Assembly (NCBI RefSeq): GCF_030848805.1
Contig: NC_092367.1
Span: 12,171,591-12,235,590, forward strand
Direction of reading: 5' to 3'
From: Temnothorax longispinosus
Taxonomy: Eukaryota > Arthropoda > Insecta > Hymenoptera > Formicidae
DNA: 64,000 nucleotides
Position numbers and translations under genes: made by a program. Positions 50,233 to 62,341 of this stretch are shown in pieces. The first letter of the stretch is position 1. Each line of letters starts with the position of its first letter. The notes beneath the pieces were generated by a model. It did not search any database, was not told the origin of the DNA, and saw only the letters and a list, made by a program, of their open reading frames with translations.

Positions 50233-52848
50233 CTAAAAAGAACAAGTCTTAATAAGACATCAAGAGACACGGTAGTGTCTCGTGCTAAGTACGCGCGCAG
50301 CGCGAGCCCGCCCTTTACACGAACGGACGAGTTGCGAGTACCCGAGATTTTGAGATCTCAATAATGACTGAACGGGTCGAGTTCTGACCTGAGTGTTTGC
50401 TTTACGCGATAAAATTAACTTTAAGATATTATATATCTCTTTGAGTATTTTATTATTGCATAAATCTAACTAACAATCTAACTAACAATTTTCAAAACCA
50501 AAATATCAAAAAAAATTTTAAAAATAGATAAATATAAATAAAATAAAATTGTTTTTAACGAACAAACATCATACGCGCTAAGGCGTGTCAGTTAACACGT
50601 CGCATCCGTACACTAGGAAAAAAAATTAGTGCCTTCAACAAAACTGTTTCGTTAAGACGTTTTTTAAGAGCAACCAAATATCTTGTTTTCCATAACAAAA
50701 TATTTAGTTACTTCTGCTAAATGTATTTTTCTAATTTGTTTTGTGGACCAAATAATTTGTTGACTTCACATACAAAAATTAAGCATTTTAGTTATTTACC
50801 GTAGAAACTCATAATAATGAAATTTTCTTTTACATAAACTAAAATAATGCCCAATAAGTACAATTTTTTTTCTATGCATTAAAATTTAGACTTGATATCT
50901 CCGAATCTCAAAGTAAGTGATTCTAAAGAGTAGTAAAGAGTAATGCATGCTGAACACGAATCCAGTGCAGTTTTTTTATTTTTATTAATTTCTATTATTT
51001 TATAAGTCGTGACCAAGCCATAACGAAGTTAAGGACGTTCTCCGGTGGCAGTTGTGCTCAACTCAGACGCACGGAGTAATGATATGGTTGACAACTACTT
51101 CCGTGCGCAAAAGTCTGAAACTCGTCTAGCCGCGCAGTTTTACTCGATCTGGCAAATTTTTGTTCCGTTTCCATTTCTCCAATACCAATCATAAATGAGT
51201 ACGTCCTACTTGTTTATTGAGCATTCTAAAAGTAAATAATAATGAATCATAAAGAAAAAAGATTAAATAACTTGATTTAAATAACGTTGCCCATAAGATC
51301 TTGACGTTCTCTACTTAACCTATATGTCGCAGCGGTAGCAACGTTGCCAAGTCTCGCAGTGATCTCTCCCTCTCCCTGCCTCCGAGCAGACGAAAATTAT
51401 GTCCGATAGTGTTCTTTAGACGACTATTTCTCAAAAATAAATACCGCTTGCTATATCGAACTTTATTGTCACACGTTACTAATAATATGAGGCATCTTAT
51501 ACTATTTTTTCAAAAAAATTCTAAGAAAACTGTACTTATTATTCATTAAAATGTCCGTGTCGAGAGAGCTCAACATAGGGATCCCGTGTTAAAAATCGGA
51601 ACTTTGAAGCTGAATATCTCAAATTTTAGTACCGCAAGGGGCATTGAATAAAACGCCTATGTATAAAACGCGTTTAATTAAACATATACTGAAAGTTTAA
51701 GAAAATTTCTAAGAAAACGATTTTGCCGGTGAACGTCCTTAAGAAAGCTAAATAATATGTGCTGCGTATGCTCGGAGATAATAGAAAACAGAGCCGATGA
51801 AAAACAGTGCATTTCGTGCAGGCGTAAGGCACACGAGTGCGTGCGCTCGTCAGACTCTGTTTTTACACGCTTTAACTGTTAGCGAAAGAGAAAATTGATT
51901 TCCTTGAAATTATTTTCCGCTTTCCATTTTTCTACTAAAAAACAATGAATAAAGTGTATTTTATTATTTTTTATGATCAAAATTATGTATCTTTATTTAA
52001 AATCCACTCCGAGAATGAAGACACGACTCCGCCCCGGGAATTTTGATTTTTCGATTTTTGCCCCTTTGTCGTTTTTACTCTATACCGATTGAACAAAGCG
52101 ACGTAGACCAAAAATGCCTATATAAATTTTGTAGCCAAGGGTTCACTCTTTACAATGGTATACTATATTTCACTAAAATTGAATGATTTATTTTGTTGTT
52201 AAAAATCGGCACCGAAAAAATAGGGTCGACTTCGCCCCGGTTTCCCCTACTAATAAAATATTATAATACTCGCAATAAAGAAATTTACACTACCAAACGC
52301 TTTGTTCTCCATAACAAAATTCATACAGTTAAAGATTTTTGGTTGTTATAACAAAAGCATTACGTTATAAGAACAAAATATTAGCAACAAAGATATATAT
52401 TTACAGCAATTAAACGAGTTTTGTTGGGCATATTTTAACCAAATTATTTTATCGTTACAACAAAATTTTGGTTCGTACAACAAAACATTTTTCCTAATGC
52501 ATAATTAGTATCGCTGAATGTTCAAATGTGTGTCGATGCGTCATTTATGTTTCAGTTCAATAAGCGAATTAGCTTGTATAAAATATATCTTTACATTTTT
52601 TCTATGAGTCAATAATTAATAAAATTAATAAAAGACTAGGTTAAATTCTCAAGAGTATTATCTTGGATCGTTTAAAAACCATTATATTTCTATAATGTTA
52701 AATATGAAACGTACCATCAGGATTTTTGTCGGCAGACTTCAAGTCGTCTTCTTTGTGAATAACAGTGTCGTTGTTGTTTTCTATAAAACCCGATAATCGT
52801 TATTGCTTAGATAACATTGACACACGCACGCACGCACGCACGCACGCA

Positions 52849-52909
<61 letters not shown>

Positions 52910-55900
52910 GCGCGCGTACAAAATCACACTCGTGAACTTACGACATCTCGAAAATACGCTGCAACCAGTCTGCGGCGATTGAGTGGAATAATAAACCGGA
53001 GGGCAGTTATTAAAAATGTTGCTTGCATGACGGAAATCGGGACTGCAATACGGATGTTTAGGCTTCACGCAGAAAGGTTCGACGTTTTTTCCTTAAACCA
53101 TAAAATTTTTTATGAACGTAAACATAGATTTATATAGTTTTAAATTAGGAATTTATATCACAGAATTGTTAGTGTTCACACATTACTGAAATATAGATAA
53201 ACACGAATTTAGCTTAATTGTTATCAAACAATTAAGGATTTTAATCGACGACTGGCTATCATCGTCATGATAGCCAGTACGACCATTGATTTTGGTCAGA
53301 TTATCGTCAAGACACAATGGTCGTATTGTCATGACGATGATAGCTAGTCGAGTCGATTAAAATCCTTAATTGTTTATTAACTTTAGGCGAAGTAAATGTT
53401 TTTTATTCGGTTTAATTATGACAATTATTATGACAAATATTATGACAATTATTATGACTGTTACGTCCAGCGGACTCTACGATATCCCTTTTTCGCGGGA
53501 ATTCTTATGCGGCTAAGATAGCCCTAAGATTAGAATAAACAAGCCAAGTACGGACGGTTATCGATCGGGGTGAGGTTAGATCTCCTCGCATTTCTTTTTT
53601 TTATGATCAAACTACCCATTTGCTTGGGCAACTAAAAGCACCCTCTCAGATAATAAATTACTAACAGACGGGGGATATGGTGACCAGATTCTCGTCAACC
53701 TCGTAAGGCCCATAACTATAAATCCGGCGACACGACGCGCAGAAAGGAGCCTTAACTTCAGACGAGGGATGATGGGGATCTGTATTACATCTCGCGACTC
53801 ACTCAAAACTGGCCGTGCTATGTTCCGACAAACAGAAACGAAACCTAATACGTGCTTTTAGAAATCTTAAGAGGACGTGGCGGAAGTTTCTGTTTGCAAT
53901 AAAACTACACTTAAAATTGAGAAGTATGGATCGTCTGTCAGCATAGAAACGGGGTCGCGAGATAAGTAAGGAACCCTAATAAAAGAGAAATCGGCGATAG
54001 CCGAAAAACAAATGCGTCACTGAAAAGAACCGATGGGTTACACCCCCAATAAGACAGTGGGGCCTTAAGAGGGGGGTTACCAATGGAAAACTAGAAAAAT
54101 CGATAACCGTCTCTAGCTTTTTAGGATAGGCGTAAACTCAAATCTACCTCTTGGGCAAGAAACATCTCGCCCAATAAGAATTTCCTTAAATAACAATTAG
54201 AAACATCCCGCCAACCAGAAATCCTTTAAACGAAAACCAGACACATCCCACACGAAATCCACCCCTTCCATCCTTCGAACCTTCCTATAAAAATCGCGAC
54301 TTTGTGCAGTTGGAGGCACTTCTGATCCAGTCCGAGACGTCTTAAAATTATATTTACCAGCCGTACTTGTCAACTATCATCCAGCTGTATTCCTCAAGTG
54401 AAACTAGATTTCTGTCGGGTCGCGAGTCGATTCTGTGCGCGTCAAGACACATCACAGAACCGAGCCGAACCTACCTCCGGAAGAATCCGGCCCAGTCACC
54501 TCAGAGATTCCCCAATCACAACCGTCAACAGTAAGTCCGAGATACCCTCTCGGTTATCTATATACATCCCTACAGTATACATATATATATGTGTGAATAC
54601 CATACTTGAGAACACGTATATATATTTATATATAAGTATAAAATCGTCTTTAAATCTCCCTCTTTTTTCGAAATCAAAATCACAAAATAATTTTAGTGAA
54701 GTCAAAAATTCACCGCCGCAAGTTTTTGGGGATAACTATCCGAAATCGGCTATTTCGGAACAGGCGCGCCCGCATAGTGGAGCAACAGCTCTTAGCCTCA
54801 TTTCTAAGACGCGAACAGTCTCCGCATATCGAACTCGCTATCCCCGATTCTCCCTCTTCCCGATCTCCCTCATCTGCCCGTTGTTCCCTTGCGTATCGGG
54901 TGTTCCCCGATACCCCAGAATCTTCCCCCCTTTTTGAACCTTCCTACTCTCCAGTTCCTTCCGAGGAACTCGCGGAGTTCCGGGAGAGATCACCCTGCAA
55001 CTTCTCCCCTGTTCCTTTCGACGGAATTCCTTCCCCTCTAGTTCCACCACCCTTTATCGTGACAGATCACCCTCTCCCTCCTTTTCCGACTCGAGTATCG
55101 AAGTACTCGAGGAATCCTCCCCGCGTTCCCCATCCCCTACTATAGAAATAGTATATGAATGTATAAATTTATAACTATCCGTTAACCAATCATCGTATCG
55201 TAATCATAGCCTTTTACGTAATCATAAATTTATAAATTTAAATATTTTATTCCAATAACTATGTTACCAAATTTGAACCCTCGTTTTTACTCACATACAT
55301 AGTCAGCACTTATTCTTCCCAATCTACTCACCAAATGTATCGTTGACGAGCAGAGTATCTATCTTTATAAAAATCCTCCCCGATCTTCCGAATTTGTACC
55401 AGGACAAATGTCAACACACACGCCCACACACCACACTTCCACGAATTATTATATACAACGTATATTACAATAATGATTCTTTAATTTGTAATAATATTTG
55501 TTCTATTCCTTTACAATAAATGTTGTAATTATTTGATTAAAATAAACTCAATGTTTACTCATTTATAAATAAAACCTCGCCCCTCACTACCTCTCTAAAT
55601 CGCACAAGGTCCGATCCCCGGTAATAGGGATATTATCCTTGACCGAAAACAGGACCGCGAGTGCACGAAAACTCTCAGTAGGCGTAATAGCGTCCCTTCT
55701 GGACGTTGACCCACGACTAGAGTTTTCCGAAAGGTGCATTCGACTCGAGGCACGCGCCCTTTCAGCGTGAACCCGAGATACCATAGAGATCTCGTTACGT
55801 CTTCCTTTACCCCCTCCCTCGGATACCCTTTCCTTCGCTATCCGTCGAACCAATGTACCTAAATTCCGGGGTCCTGACGTAACATGACAAATGCAATATA

Positions 55901-58900
55901 TATATTTATGGTGTACACTGTACAACAAGTGTTGAATTATTTAATTTACTTGCTTATTTATCGATAAATAAGCCAATAAATAATTATTTATTAATATATT
56001 GCATCGATGTAAGTGTTCATAATACATCTATTTCATTGAAAATTGACATTTAGTTTATATTTGTCACATTTGTCATAAGAATTTCGTGCACTGTATATAA
56101 AAATATAAGTGTTGATAATAACATTAAAATCACTCATTAGCATGTATTTTATATACATGTTTTAAGGTATATCTAGCACTGAAAAATTTAAGGTAACTGT
56201 CTCGTCAGGGCATGTATTAGATAAAGTTTTCGATTTCGGTTTTTATATCAAATTATATGATCAGCTTTGCAGTCGATTTTTTCTGTGGCTCCTTACCGAC
56301 TATTTACTCTAGAAAATCGATCTCGAAAATCACAAATTTTGCATTACTTCATACAGAAAAGAAGGCTCTATCACGGTTTCAATCACATATTTTCGTATTT
56401 TTCGATTAGATGAAGTGAGAAAAAAACATTGCTTTTTGTACATTAGATTTCGAAGAATCCGATGCAACCATAAAATATATAGGTTACCGGAGATTTCGCT
56501 GCTAATTTTTTAGTTTATTTTAGTGAAAATGCGGTAATCGAGCAGACATTTTTTGGTCGAGGTGAGGTTGGGAAGACTTGGCAACGCCGCTGGCTAATCA
56601 CTGTAGTTGCAGGTTATGGGGCTCGTCTTTCTTACCCGAATTGGATAGTGATTGACACCCCTGTCATGCGTTTTGAAACCCTTTCTCAGTAATTGTCAAA
56701 ATTCAATCGAAAAGGAGATGTAACCTCACTTGTAACCTTTCTCGACGACTCGCATGATCAGCTGATCAAAACGGAGTCAAATGAGAAAAATCACATAATT
56801 TGGAAAAAGTAACATACTTTGTCACGTATGAAATTTTACACCATAATTCATAAAATTATTTTTCCCTTAGCAAAAATTGCCTGAAATATATTTCTGAACG
56901 TGAAAACCTACAAACAGTCACATGACTAGCACGTAGCGAGACAGCTACCTTAAAGTAACATAAGAGTAACCTAAGATTATCTTTACCTTCATAGCCTGGC
57001 TGGCATATACAGGTTAAATCCGGCTCACTCTCAACACTGAAGTGCTCTCCATCTCTATATTCCTTTCCGTTTACATTACAGATAGCTCTGTCTTCGGGAT
57101 TTTCAGCTACAAGACGTAAATGACTTTATTTAAATGTTATCCATATATTTTTAGGATAGAAAGGTTTTTTTTGTCGGCATGTGGATTGCTATTATTGAAT
57201 ATGAAATTTAATTATGATAAAGCAATTTTATTGTGGCTTTCTGATTAACAAAGTTCAATAAATGTATTAACTAAAAGGGGTATATCGCAAAAATGTAAAA
57301 TTATTAAAAATTTATATTTTTAACCCTTTTCGGTCACACTTCCCGAGAATCCCGCACCGGTTACACTGGGTGAAATACACCCCCAGCGTATTTGCACGTG
57401 TATAAAAAATTGTAGGTGATTTTAAAAAAAAAATATTCTGTTGTAGTTCAAGTCTTCCTTAAAAAGACTGTATAGGTTTGATTTGCAAAAAATTAATATG
57501 TAACATACAAACATATGTAAAAAAATTGTTGAAAAAAAAGTCGGAAAAGTGACTTTTCACAAAAACTAATGTAACTTTTTCAATTTTTAAGATATTTTAA
57601 TTTTTCAAACGGTTTTTTCATCCTCAGATGACGCACTTTTCACTGATTATTGCAGTTTATGGCCGTTCCAAAAAGTATGTTGATTTTGAGGTATGAAAGT
57701 GCGATTTTTTGCGGAAAAAAAATGCCGAGAAAGAACTAACGGGCCGAAAAATATACCACCGACGGGGATCGATACTTGAAGGTCCCAACTACCTTTAGAT
57801 GGCGGCACAAGGCCCATTTCCATTGGTTTACTGGATCGTTTTCGAAGTCAAAAAACGCTGGGGTGTATTTTACCCAGTGTGACCGAAAAAGGTTAATTAT
57901 AATGATTTTCTCATCGAGAAAGGACATAATTGGGATATAACGATGCGAATTTAATATAATATTTAAATGCATAAAAACTAGTGTTATCAATTTATCGCGA
58001 ATATACGTAGAAAATTTATAACTTTTAATTAGATTATTGTGCTTACGACAAACTTCCTCTCCAGGGCAACAATTTAACGGGGATCTCTTTCTATAGCAAC
58101 CTGGTTTCGCTGGTCCTTGAAAACAATCAACTATCGCACAATTAAATGTGGCGCTATAATAAAAGCAATTACATAATTTTAATAAGAGGAATTTAATAAT
58201 TAAAATATTAAAAGGAGACAACAATGAAAAAATTGATGTAAAAATCTTTATTTACATTTTATCATATCCTGGGTGGCAGGTGCAACCAATGTCACAAGGA
58301 TTCGCATCTTCTTCTTTGAGTACCTCTCCGATCTCGTACTCTTTACCATTGACATAACACTTGCTAGTGGATCTCTGTTTTAGATGATCACAGTTGTATT
58401 TTGTTGCGCAACAATCGCCCTCTTTCTTAAACACCGGGATACAACCGAGAACCTCGTAATACGCCAGTGGTCCCGGACATTTTGTTTTATCGCATTCCTC
58501 TTTACAAAAAAAAATTTAAAAGAATTTAATGCGATATATTACTGACCTCACAAAAATGGATGTTTACTAGTCAGATAAGAGAATCGTTCTGAATCCTTAC
58601 AGTTACGTCGTTATTCGTATTTTCGGAATTTTGAGTGGAAACAGAATTATTCACGAAGTCTAAATGTCAAAGTTTGTACAATAATACTGAATCAATTTTA
58701 AGAACTCTCTAAAAAAATACGTCGTTTCGTTATCTCTTAAATTTTATTACACTTGGTAAAAACATATTTTTAATTGACAAATTAGTAAATGAAATGATTA
58801 TTATTATATAAAGCGTGATTTATTATAAAGCATTTATTGTTACATAAAAATTTTCTGGCGTTGTAGAAAATGTGTCTTTTATAAAAGCAACGCAATTATA

Positions 58901-59242
58901 AAAGAATTTGGCAGTTACTTAAAAAATTTAATAGCTTCAACACGCAAATTTTTTTCGCGATTTTACCGTAAATTTATTATTAACTGGAGCTGTAACCCGA
59001 GATTACGTTGGAATATTTGATCAAAAATAATAAATGACTTAATTATTGCCTTACTGTAAGATTACGCAGATGAAATCAATATACTCGAGAATAACTCTTT
59101 TTGCAACAATTTATCACACGTTTTACGTAAGCGTCGTCTTCTCCATCATTTGCGACTCACCTCGATCATCCGCGACTGTGGTGGTGATGAACGCCAAATA
59201 GGCGCATATCTGAATGAGAGAACGAGAGCCACGACGTGTCAT
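50048..59242 (-). CDS. Secreted cysteine-rich protein with VWC-like modules, 267 aa
   Basis: Exons in transcript order are 59242-59161, 58499-58256, 58153-58047, 57106-56987, 52780-52715, 50232-50048. All introns are GT-AG, every phase agrees, and the total is 804 nt including TAA. The start ATG at 59242 opens a signal peptide (MTRRGSRSLIQICAYLAF..., hydrophobic then TVADD). Two related modules follow: a CC-containing block, then CYVNGKEYEIGEVL...CTCHPGY, and then NCCPGEEVC, CNVNGKEYRDGEHF...CICQPGY. The last exon gives VCHFGNMTMHRGDEL...CVKCICEVPPVLTC. The G-x-x-Y/M-x-x-G-E pattern with CxC resembles VWC/SVWC modules as in kielin/chordin-like proteins. The function is unknown; an extracellular binding role is inferred. 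Introns 3, 4 and 5 hold TTAA MITEs and a putative solo LTR. Confidence 0.82.
50610..52510. repeat. Repeat-rich last intron of the VWC-like gene
   Basis: Words such as ccataacaaaat and acaaaacattttt recur at 50640-50760 and, inverted or direct, at 52300-52500, suggesting a decayed element around the TTAA MITE. Boundaries are not clear. Confidence 0.4.
51029..51742. mobile_element. TTAA MITE (TTAAGGACGTTC family), copy 2
   Basis: TTAAGGACGTTCTCCGGTGG at the left and the inverse of TTAAGGACGTTCACCGGCAA at the right, 714 bp. It lies in the last intron of the VWC-like gene. Confidence 0.75.
52715..52780 (-). CDS. VWC-like gene exon 5: acidic spacer
   Basis: The 66-nt exon encodes an acidic/polar linker, NNNDTVIHKEDDLKSADKNP. 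The acceptor is ttttatag and the donor is GATG|GTACGT. It is 4.2 kb from exon 4, the interval being occupied by repeats. Confidence 0.78.
52820..52906. repeat. CACG/CA microsatellite
   Basis: (CACG)n passes into (CA)n and then gacgcgcgcg. It lies just upstream of VWC-like exon 5 on the - strand. Confidence 0.95.
53232..53369. mobile_element. 138-bp TTAA hairpin MITE
   Basis: TTAAGGATTTTAATCGACGA at the left, the inverse at the right, with a second stem (tgatagccagtacgaccatt) inside. TTAA borders both ends. Confidence 0.78.
53459..55884 (+). mobile_element. Putative solo LTR of a retrotransposon, 2.4 kb
   Basis: It starts TGTTACGTCC and ends GGACGTAACA-like (TG...CA with a 9-bp inverted end). 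TGAC is directly repeated outside both ends (53455-53458, 55885-55888). A TATA box (TATAAAAA, 54286-54293) and AATAAA signals (55515-55520 and after) fit an LTR promoter and polyadenylation site. G+C is higher than the flanks. No internal gag/pol or second LTR is present, so a solo LTR is inferred; a long non-autonomous element is the alternative. Confidence 0.65.
54286..54293 (+). promoter_or_regulatory. TATA box of the putative LTR
   Basis: TATAAAAA about 830 bp into the LTR, with a G/C-rich start region downstream. Confidence 0.45.
56188..56953. mobile_element. TTAA MITE (TTAAGGTAACTGTCTCG family)
   Basis: TTAAGGTAACTGTCTCG and the inverse TTAAGGTAGCTGTCTCG at the ends, 766 bp, in the intron after VWC-like exon 4. 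Confidence 0.75.
56987..57106 (-). CDS. VWC-like gene exon 4
   Basis: It encodes PENPEDRAICNVNGKEYRDG, then EHFSVESEPDLTCICQPGYE. The NVNGKEYRDGEHF block is the counterpart of YVNGKEYEIGEVL in exon 2. The acceptor is cttgtag and the donor is GAAG|GTAAAG. Confidence 0.85.
57320..57896. mobile_element. TTAA MITE (TTAACCCTTTTCGGTCACAC family)
   Basis: TTAACCCTTTTCGGTCACAC at the left and the inverse of TTAACCTTTTTCGGTCACAC at the right, 577 bp. A second paired block (ctgggtgaaatacaccccagcg) lies just inside. It sits in the intron between VWC-like exons 3 and 4. Confidence 0.82.
58047..58153 (-). CDS. VWC-like gene exon 3
   Basis: It encodes ATFNCAIVDCFQGPAKPGC and PLNCCPGEEVC. The acceptor is ttattatag and the donor is TGTC|GTAAGC. 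It parallels the start of exon 2, suggesting internal duplication. Confidence 0.82.
58256..58499 (-). CDS. VWC-like gene exon 2: first cysteine module
   Basis: It encodes EECDKTKCPGPLAYYEVLGC, a GDCC pair, then YVNGKEYEIGEVL and CDIGCTCHPGYDK. The donor is AT|GTAAAT. Read through, it would end at TAA a codon later, so the splice is needed for the longer protein; the phase match to exon 3 supports it. Confidence 0.82.
59161..59242 (-). CDS. VWC-like gene exon 1: signal peptide
   Basis: ATG is at 59242-59240 and the donor is CGAG|GTGAGT. It encodes 27 residues with a basic N-terminus and a hydrophobic core (LIQICAYLAFITTTVA), as expected of a cleaved signal peptide. Confidence 0.8.
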
Positions 59243-60044
59243 GTTCGAGCAGCATAAAAACTTTCGCGACTTGCGTAACTTGCGTCTGCGCTGCGTCATT
59301 TATACCTCGACCAGTGACCACGATCTGGAAGTGGACACAAACAAGACGGTAAATATATATATGAATGACGCAGACGCAGGGATATGGTATATTGGAAGAG
59401 GTGAAATAGTATAGTGTACGGGAGTGAATTGAAACATACGCAAGAAAAAGAGTTAGAGAATTAGAAGGTACAATAGAGAGGAATATGCGTACACTGAGAA
59501 ACCTATTTCGTTGGAATAATCAAATTTTGGTTGGCACTGTTGTTCCGGTCACAGACACAACTTAAGTTATTTGTTTCTATATGAGCAAACAAATACTTTT
59601 GTTGGAAAAATAAAATAATTTTGTTGCAAGAATATGTATGTGTGGAACCAAACATTTTGTTCAAAGAACAAAAGATACAATTCGGCTACAACCAACCCAG
59701 TAAGCAAAAAATCATTATTACAATGTTATTGCAACGATATTCTAGAACTTGTAATATTGTTAAATATGTAATGTTGAAATGGGAGTGCCATAACGTTGCA
59801 AATAACATTGCGCTAAGGTTTTTCTATCATTCCTGTAATGTTGTTGAGATAAAAATTTAAACGTACTATCAACTTTATTACAATATTATATTAAGATTAC
59901 CGTAATATTAATTCTAACATTTATTTAAAGTTCTTATTGATGTTTTATTTCTATTACAGGCAACATGTTTTCAATAAATATGCAATAGTAATAAAATACC
60001 TCAATATTTATTGTCTAATTAATATTTAGATTGCTTTTATAGAC

Positions 60045-60146
60045 CAGGCTTGGACAACTTTGAGCTCCAGAACCACGACACTTCTTTTCTATCCACGGAA
60101 AGTAGGGGAGTGTCGTGGCTCCGGAGCTCGAAGTTGCCCAGGCCTG
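60045..60146. mobile_element. hAT-type 102-bp hairpin MITE
   Basis: CAGGCTTGGACAACTT...ccacgacact and its inverse ending in CCAGGCCTG. An 8-bp duplication with one mismatch (TTATAGAC, TTATATAC) borders it, as for hAT insertions. Confidence 0.75.
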
Positions 60147-60937
60147 TTATATACTAATTTGCATTGGGGAATAATTCACTAATTATCATAAAAAAGTTTT
60201 ATTTATATAAAAATAATATATACCATATATTACAGTTTTCAGTTTATCACAATAATATCTTTGGTAAAAATCACTGATCCTAGCGGAAGGTTTTGGGATA
60301 AAACTCATCTTTCAAATAAAAAAATTTGTTACTATAATAATCACTCGCGCGGAGCCACGCAAATAAGATAATATGTTTATCACTTCTTGAAAAATAAAAG
60401 TAGAATTAAATTAGTGAAAAAGTTACTTATAAATTATAACGCGGCAAACTATAATAATTTTATTTTATGGAGAGTATATACCGAAATACATTACATTACC
60501 TTCTTAATGTTTTTTTCTTTCCTTACGGACGTTTACGAATCTGAACCACTCCATTACAAAGTGTTCAAAATCTTTTTCTGTATTCCGAGGGAATATTGCT
60601 CTAAAAGCTTCTGGAATAAGAAAAATTCAATATAGTTTATTGTTAGATGAAAGAAATAAATAATGTTAATTTAACAGCAATTAAAACTTATGATAATTAT
60701 TGAAATAACACAAAAGTTTCCGGAATAGTTTACATATATACTAAATCGATCAAAAGTATTAGTTTATGGATTAATATTTTTCTTTTATTTCGTGAGAATT
60801 TTTAACGTGTATGTGTGTCCTGCTTTTTAACGATGATTGCCACAAAAAAATAGGAGACAATTTCAATAAATTCTGAGACATAAAACATAGCATTTAATAC
60901 TGCAAGTAATATATACATCTCTTAAAAAATTACTTAC

Positions 60938-61099
60938 TTTTAATGCTCAGAATTGTGTGTGTGCGTATCTCCAATTTTATAATTATTTTTTTGGCCAGTC
61001 CATGAACACATGGAGGCTGTCATCAGAAAATGTAGCACTCAAACTTCTTCTAATAAAATCCTTTTCATGTTTCCCTCCAATTAACATAACCTTGTTCAC
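60938..61099 (-). pseudogene. Inverted duplicate of a DUF4806 exon
   Basis: - strand copy of the exon at 63622-63777 within the left palindrome arm (VNKVMLIGGKHEKDFIRRSL, then FSDD). It lacks four bases in the LASMC region, so it is frameshifted. Acceptor and donor sites are retained. Confidence 0.75.
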
Positions 61100-62341
61100 C
61101 TGAAAAATTTATACTTGTAATTCTATATAATGCAGTATATTATTATAAATTGCAAGGAAAATAGTTCAGAAGACTTTTAAAATATAGTAACACATATTAT
61201 AAGATATTATAGAACATATTAAAGGATGTATATTATAGATATAAGTTATTTGTAAGATTAAGAGTCAGAGTAACCACCCAGTAAGCAAGGAACATTAAAT
61301 TTACGTTTAGAAATATTGACTTTATGTGTATTTTTTAAACGTTTTTTAATAATATTATACACATATTTGAAAAATATTATTTCGTAATATGATTTTTCTG
61401 AATGTTGTTAAAATATTTTAAAAACGTTACAGAAAATATTGTTCAAATGTTACTCTGACATTTATTTGAGATCAATGCAACAGTTCAAAATTCCTTGTAA
61501 TTTGGACTTGGAAATAACGTTGGTAGTATATTAATTTTCTGTTGTTAGAATGTTATTGTTTCATATTGTGCGCAACGCTCATTGCGACAGACAACAGCCA
61601 TGATGCGTAATACATTATCCTACGTACATACGATGCGTGAGTGCGTATACACGCGTGTGGATCGAGCAGTGCGGAGTGCTCTTTATTTACAGTATATTTA
61701 TATATAAGTAAGTAACTATTATATTCTAAAAGTTGTATATTAATAATAAGAACTCAATTAACCATACGTGCTATGAATAGTAGCTGATATGATGATCTAT
61801 AACCTATAATTTAGGTTAACTACAAATAACGTTCTTTGGGTATCGGTAGAAGCTATATAGTGGAATTATTTGCTATTTTCTTGCAATTTACTGCCGATTA
61901 TTTTCAGCTGTTTGAGCGCGTCGAGATCATGAGCAGACGCACGCTTGTCGCAACAGCCAATCGGAAGCAGTAATAGTTCTGGAGACTGTAGTCGCATTAT
62001 CTTACATATACGTATGATGCGTGAGTGTGTCATATATACGTATACGTTTGTGCTTGTGCTGTCGAGCACTTTTAATTGTATACAACATTTTTATATGGGT
62101 AATTATTATATTCTAAAACTTGCATATTAATGATAAGAACTCAATTATCTATATGTGCTGTAAATAGGTAGCTGGTGATTCAAGATCTATTTTTCGACCT
62201 ATATATAAGAGAGAGATTTGCAGAAGAAAAGAAATATACCAAAGTATTAAGGATCGAACATATTTTTGATGTACTCGGACCGCGAGGCTGAACAATATTC
62301 TGAGGAAAGTATTATACAAGATACAAAGATTGGACAATATC

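Noticed and set aside
54696..55145. Pro/Ser-rich 149-codon frame as a host gene (also 54398-54937 in another frame)
   Set aside because: It lies inside the putative LTR, overlaps a comparable frame, and has no recognisable domain.
57736..58224. 162-codon - strand frame as an independent gene
   Set aside because: It runs through VWC-like exon 3, its intron and a TTAA MITE; only the 58047-58153 segment fits the splice structure.
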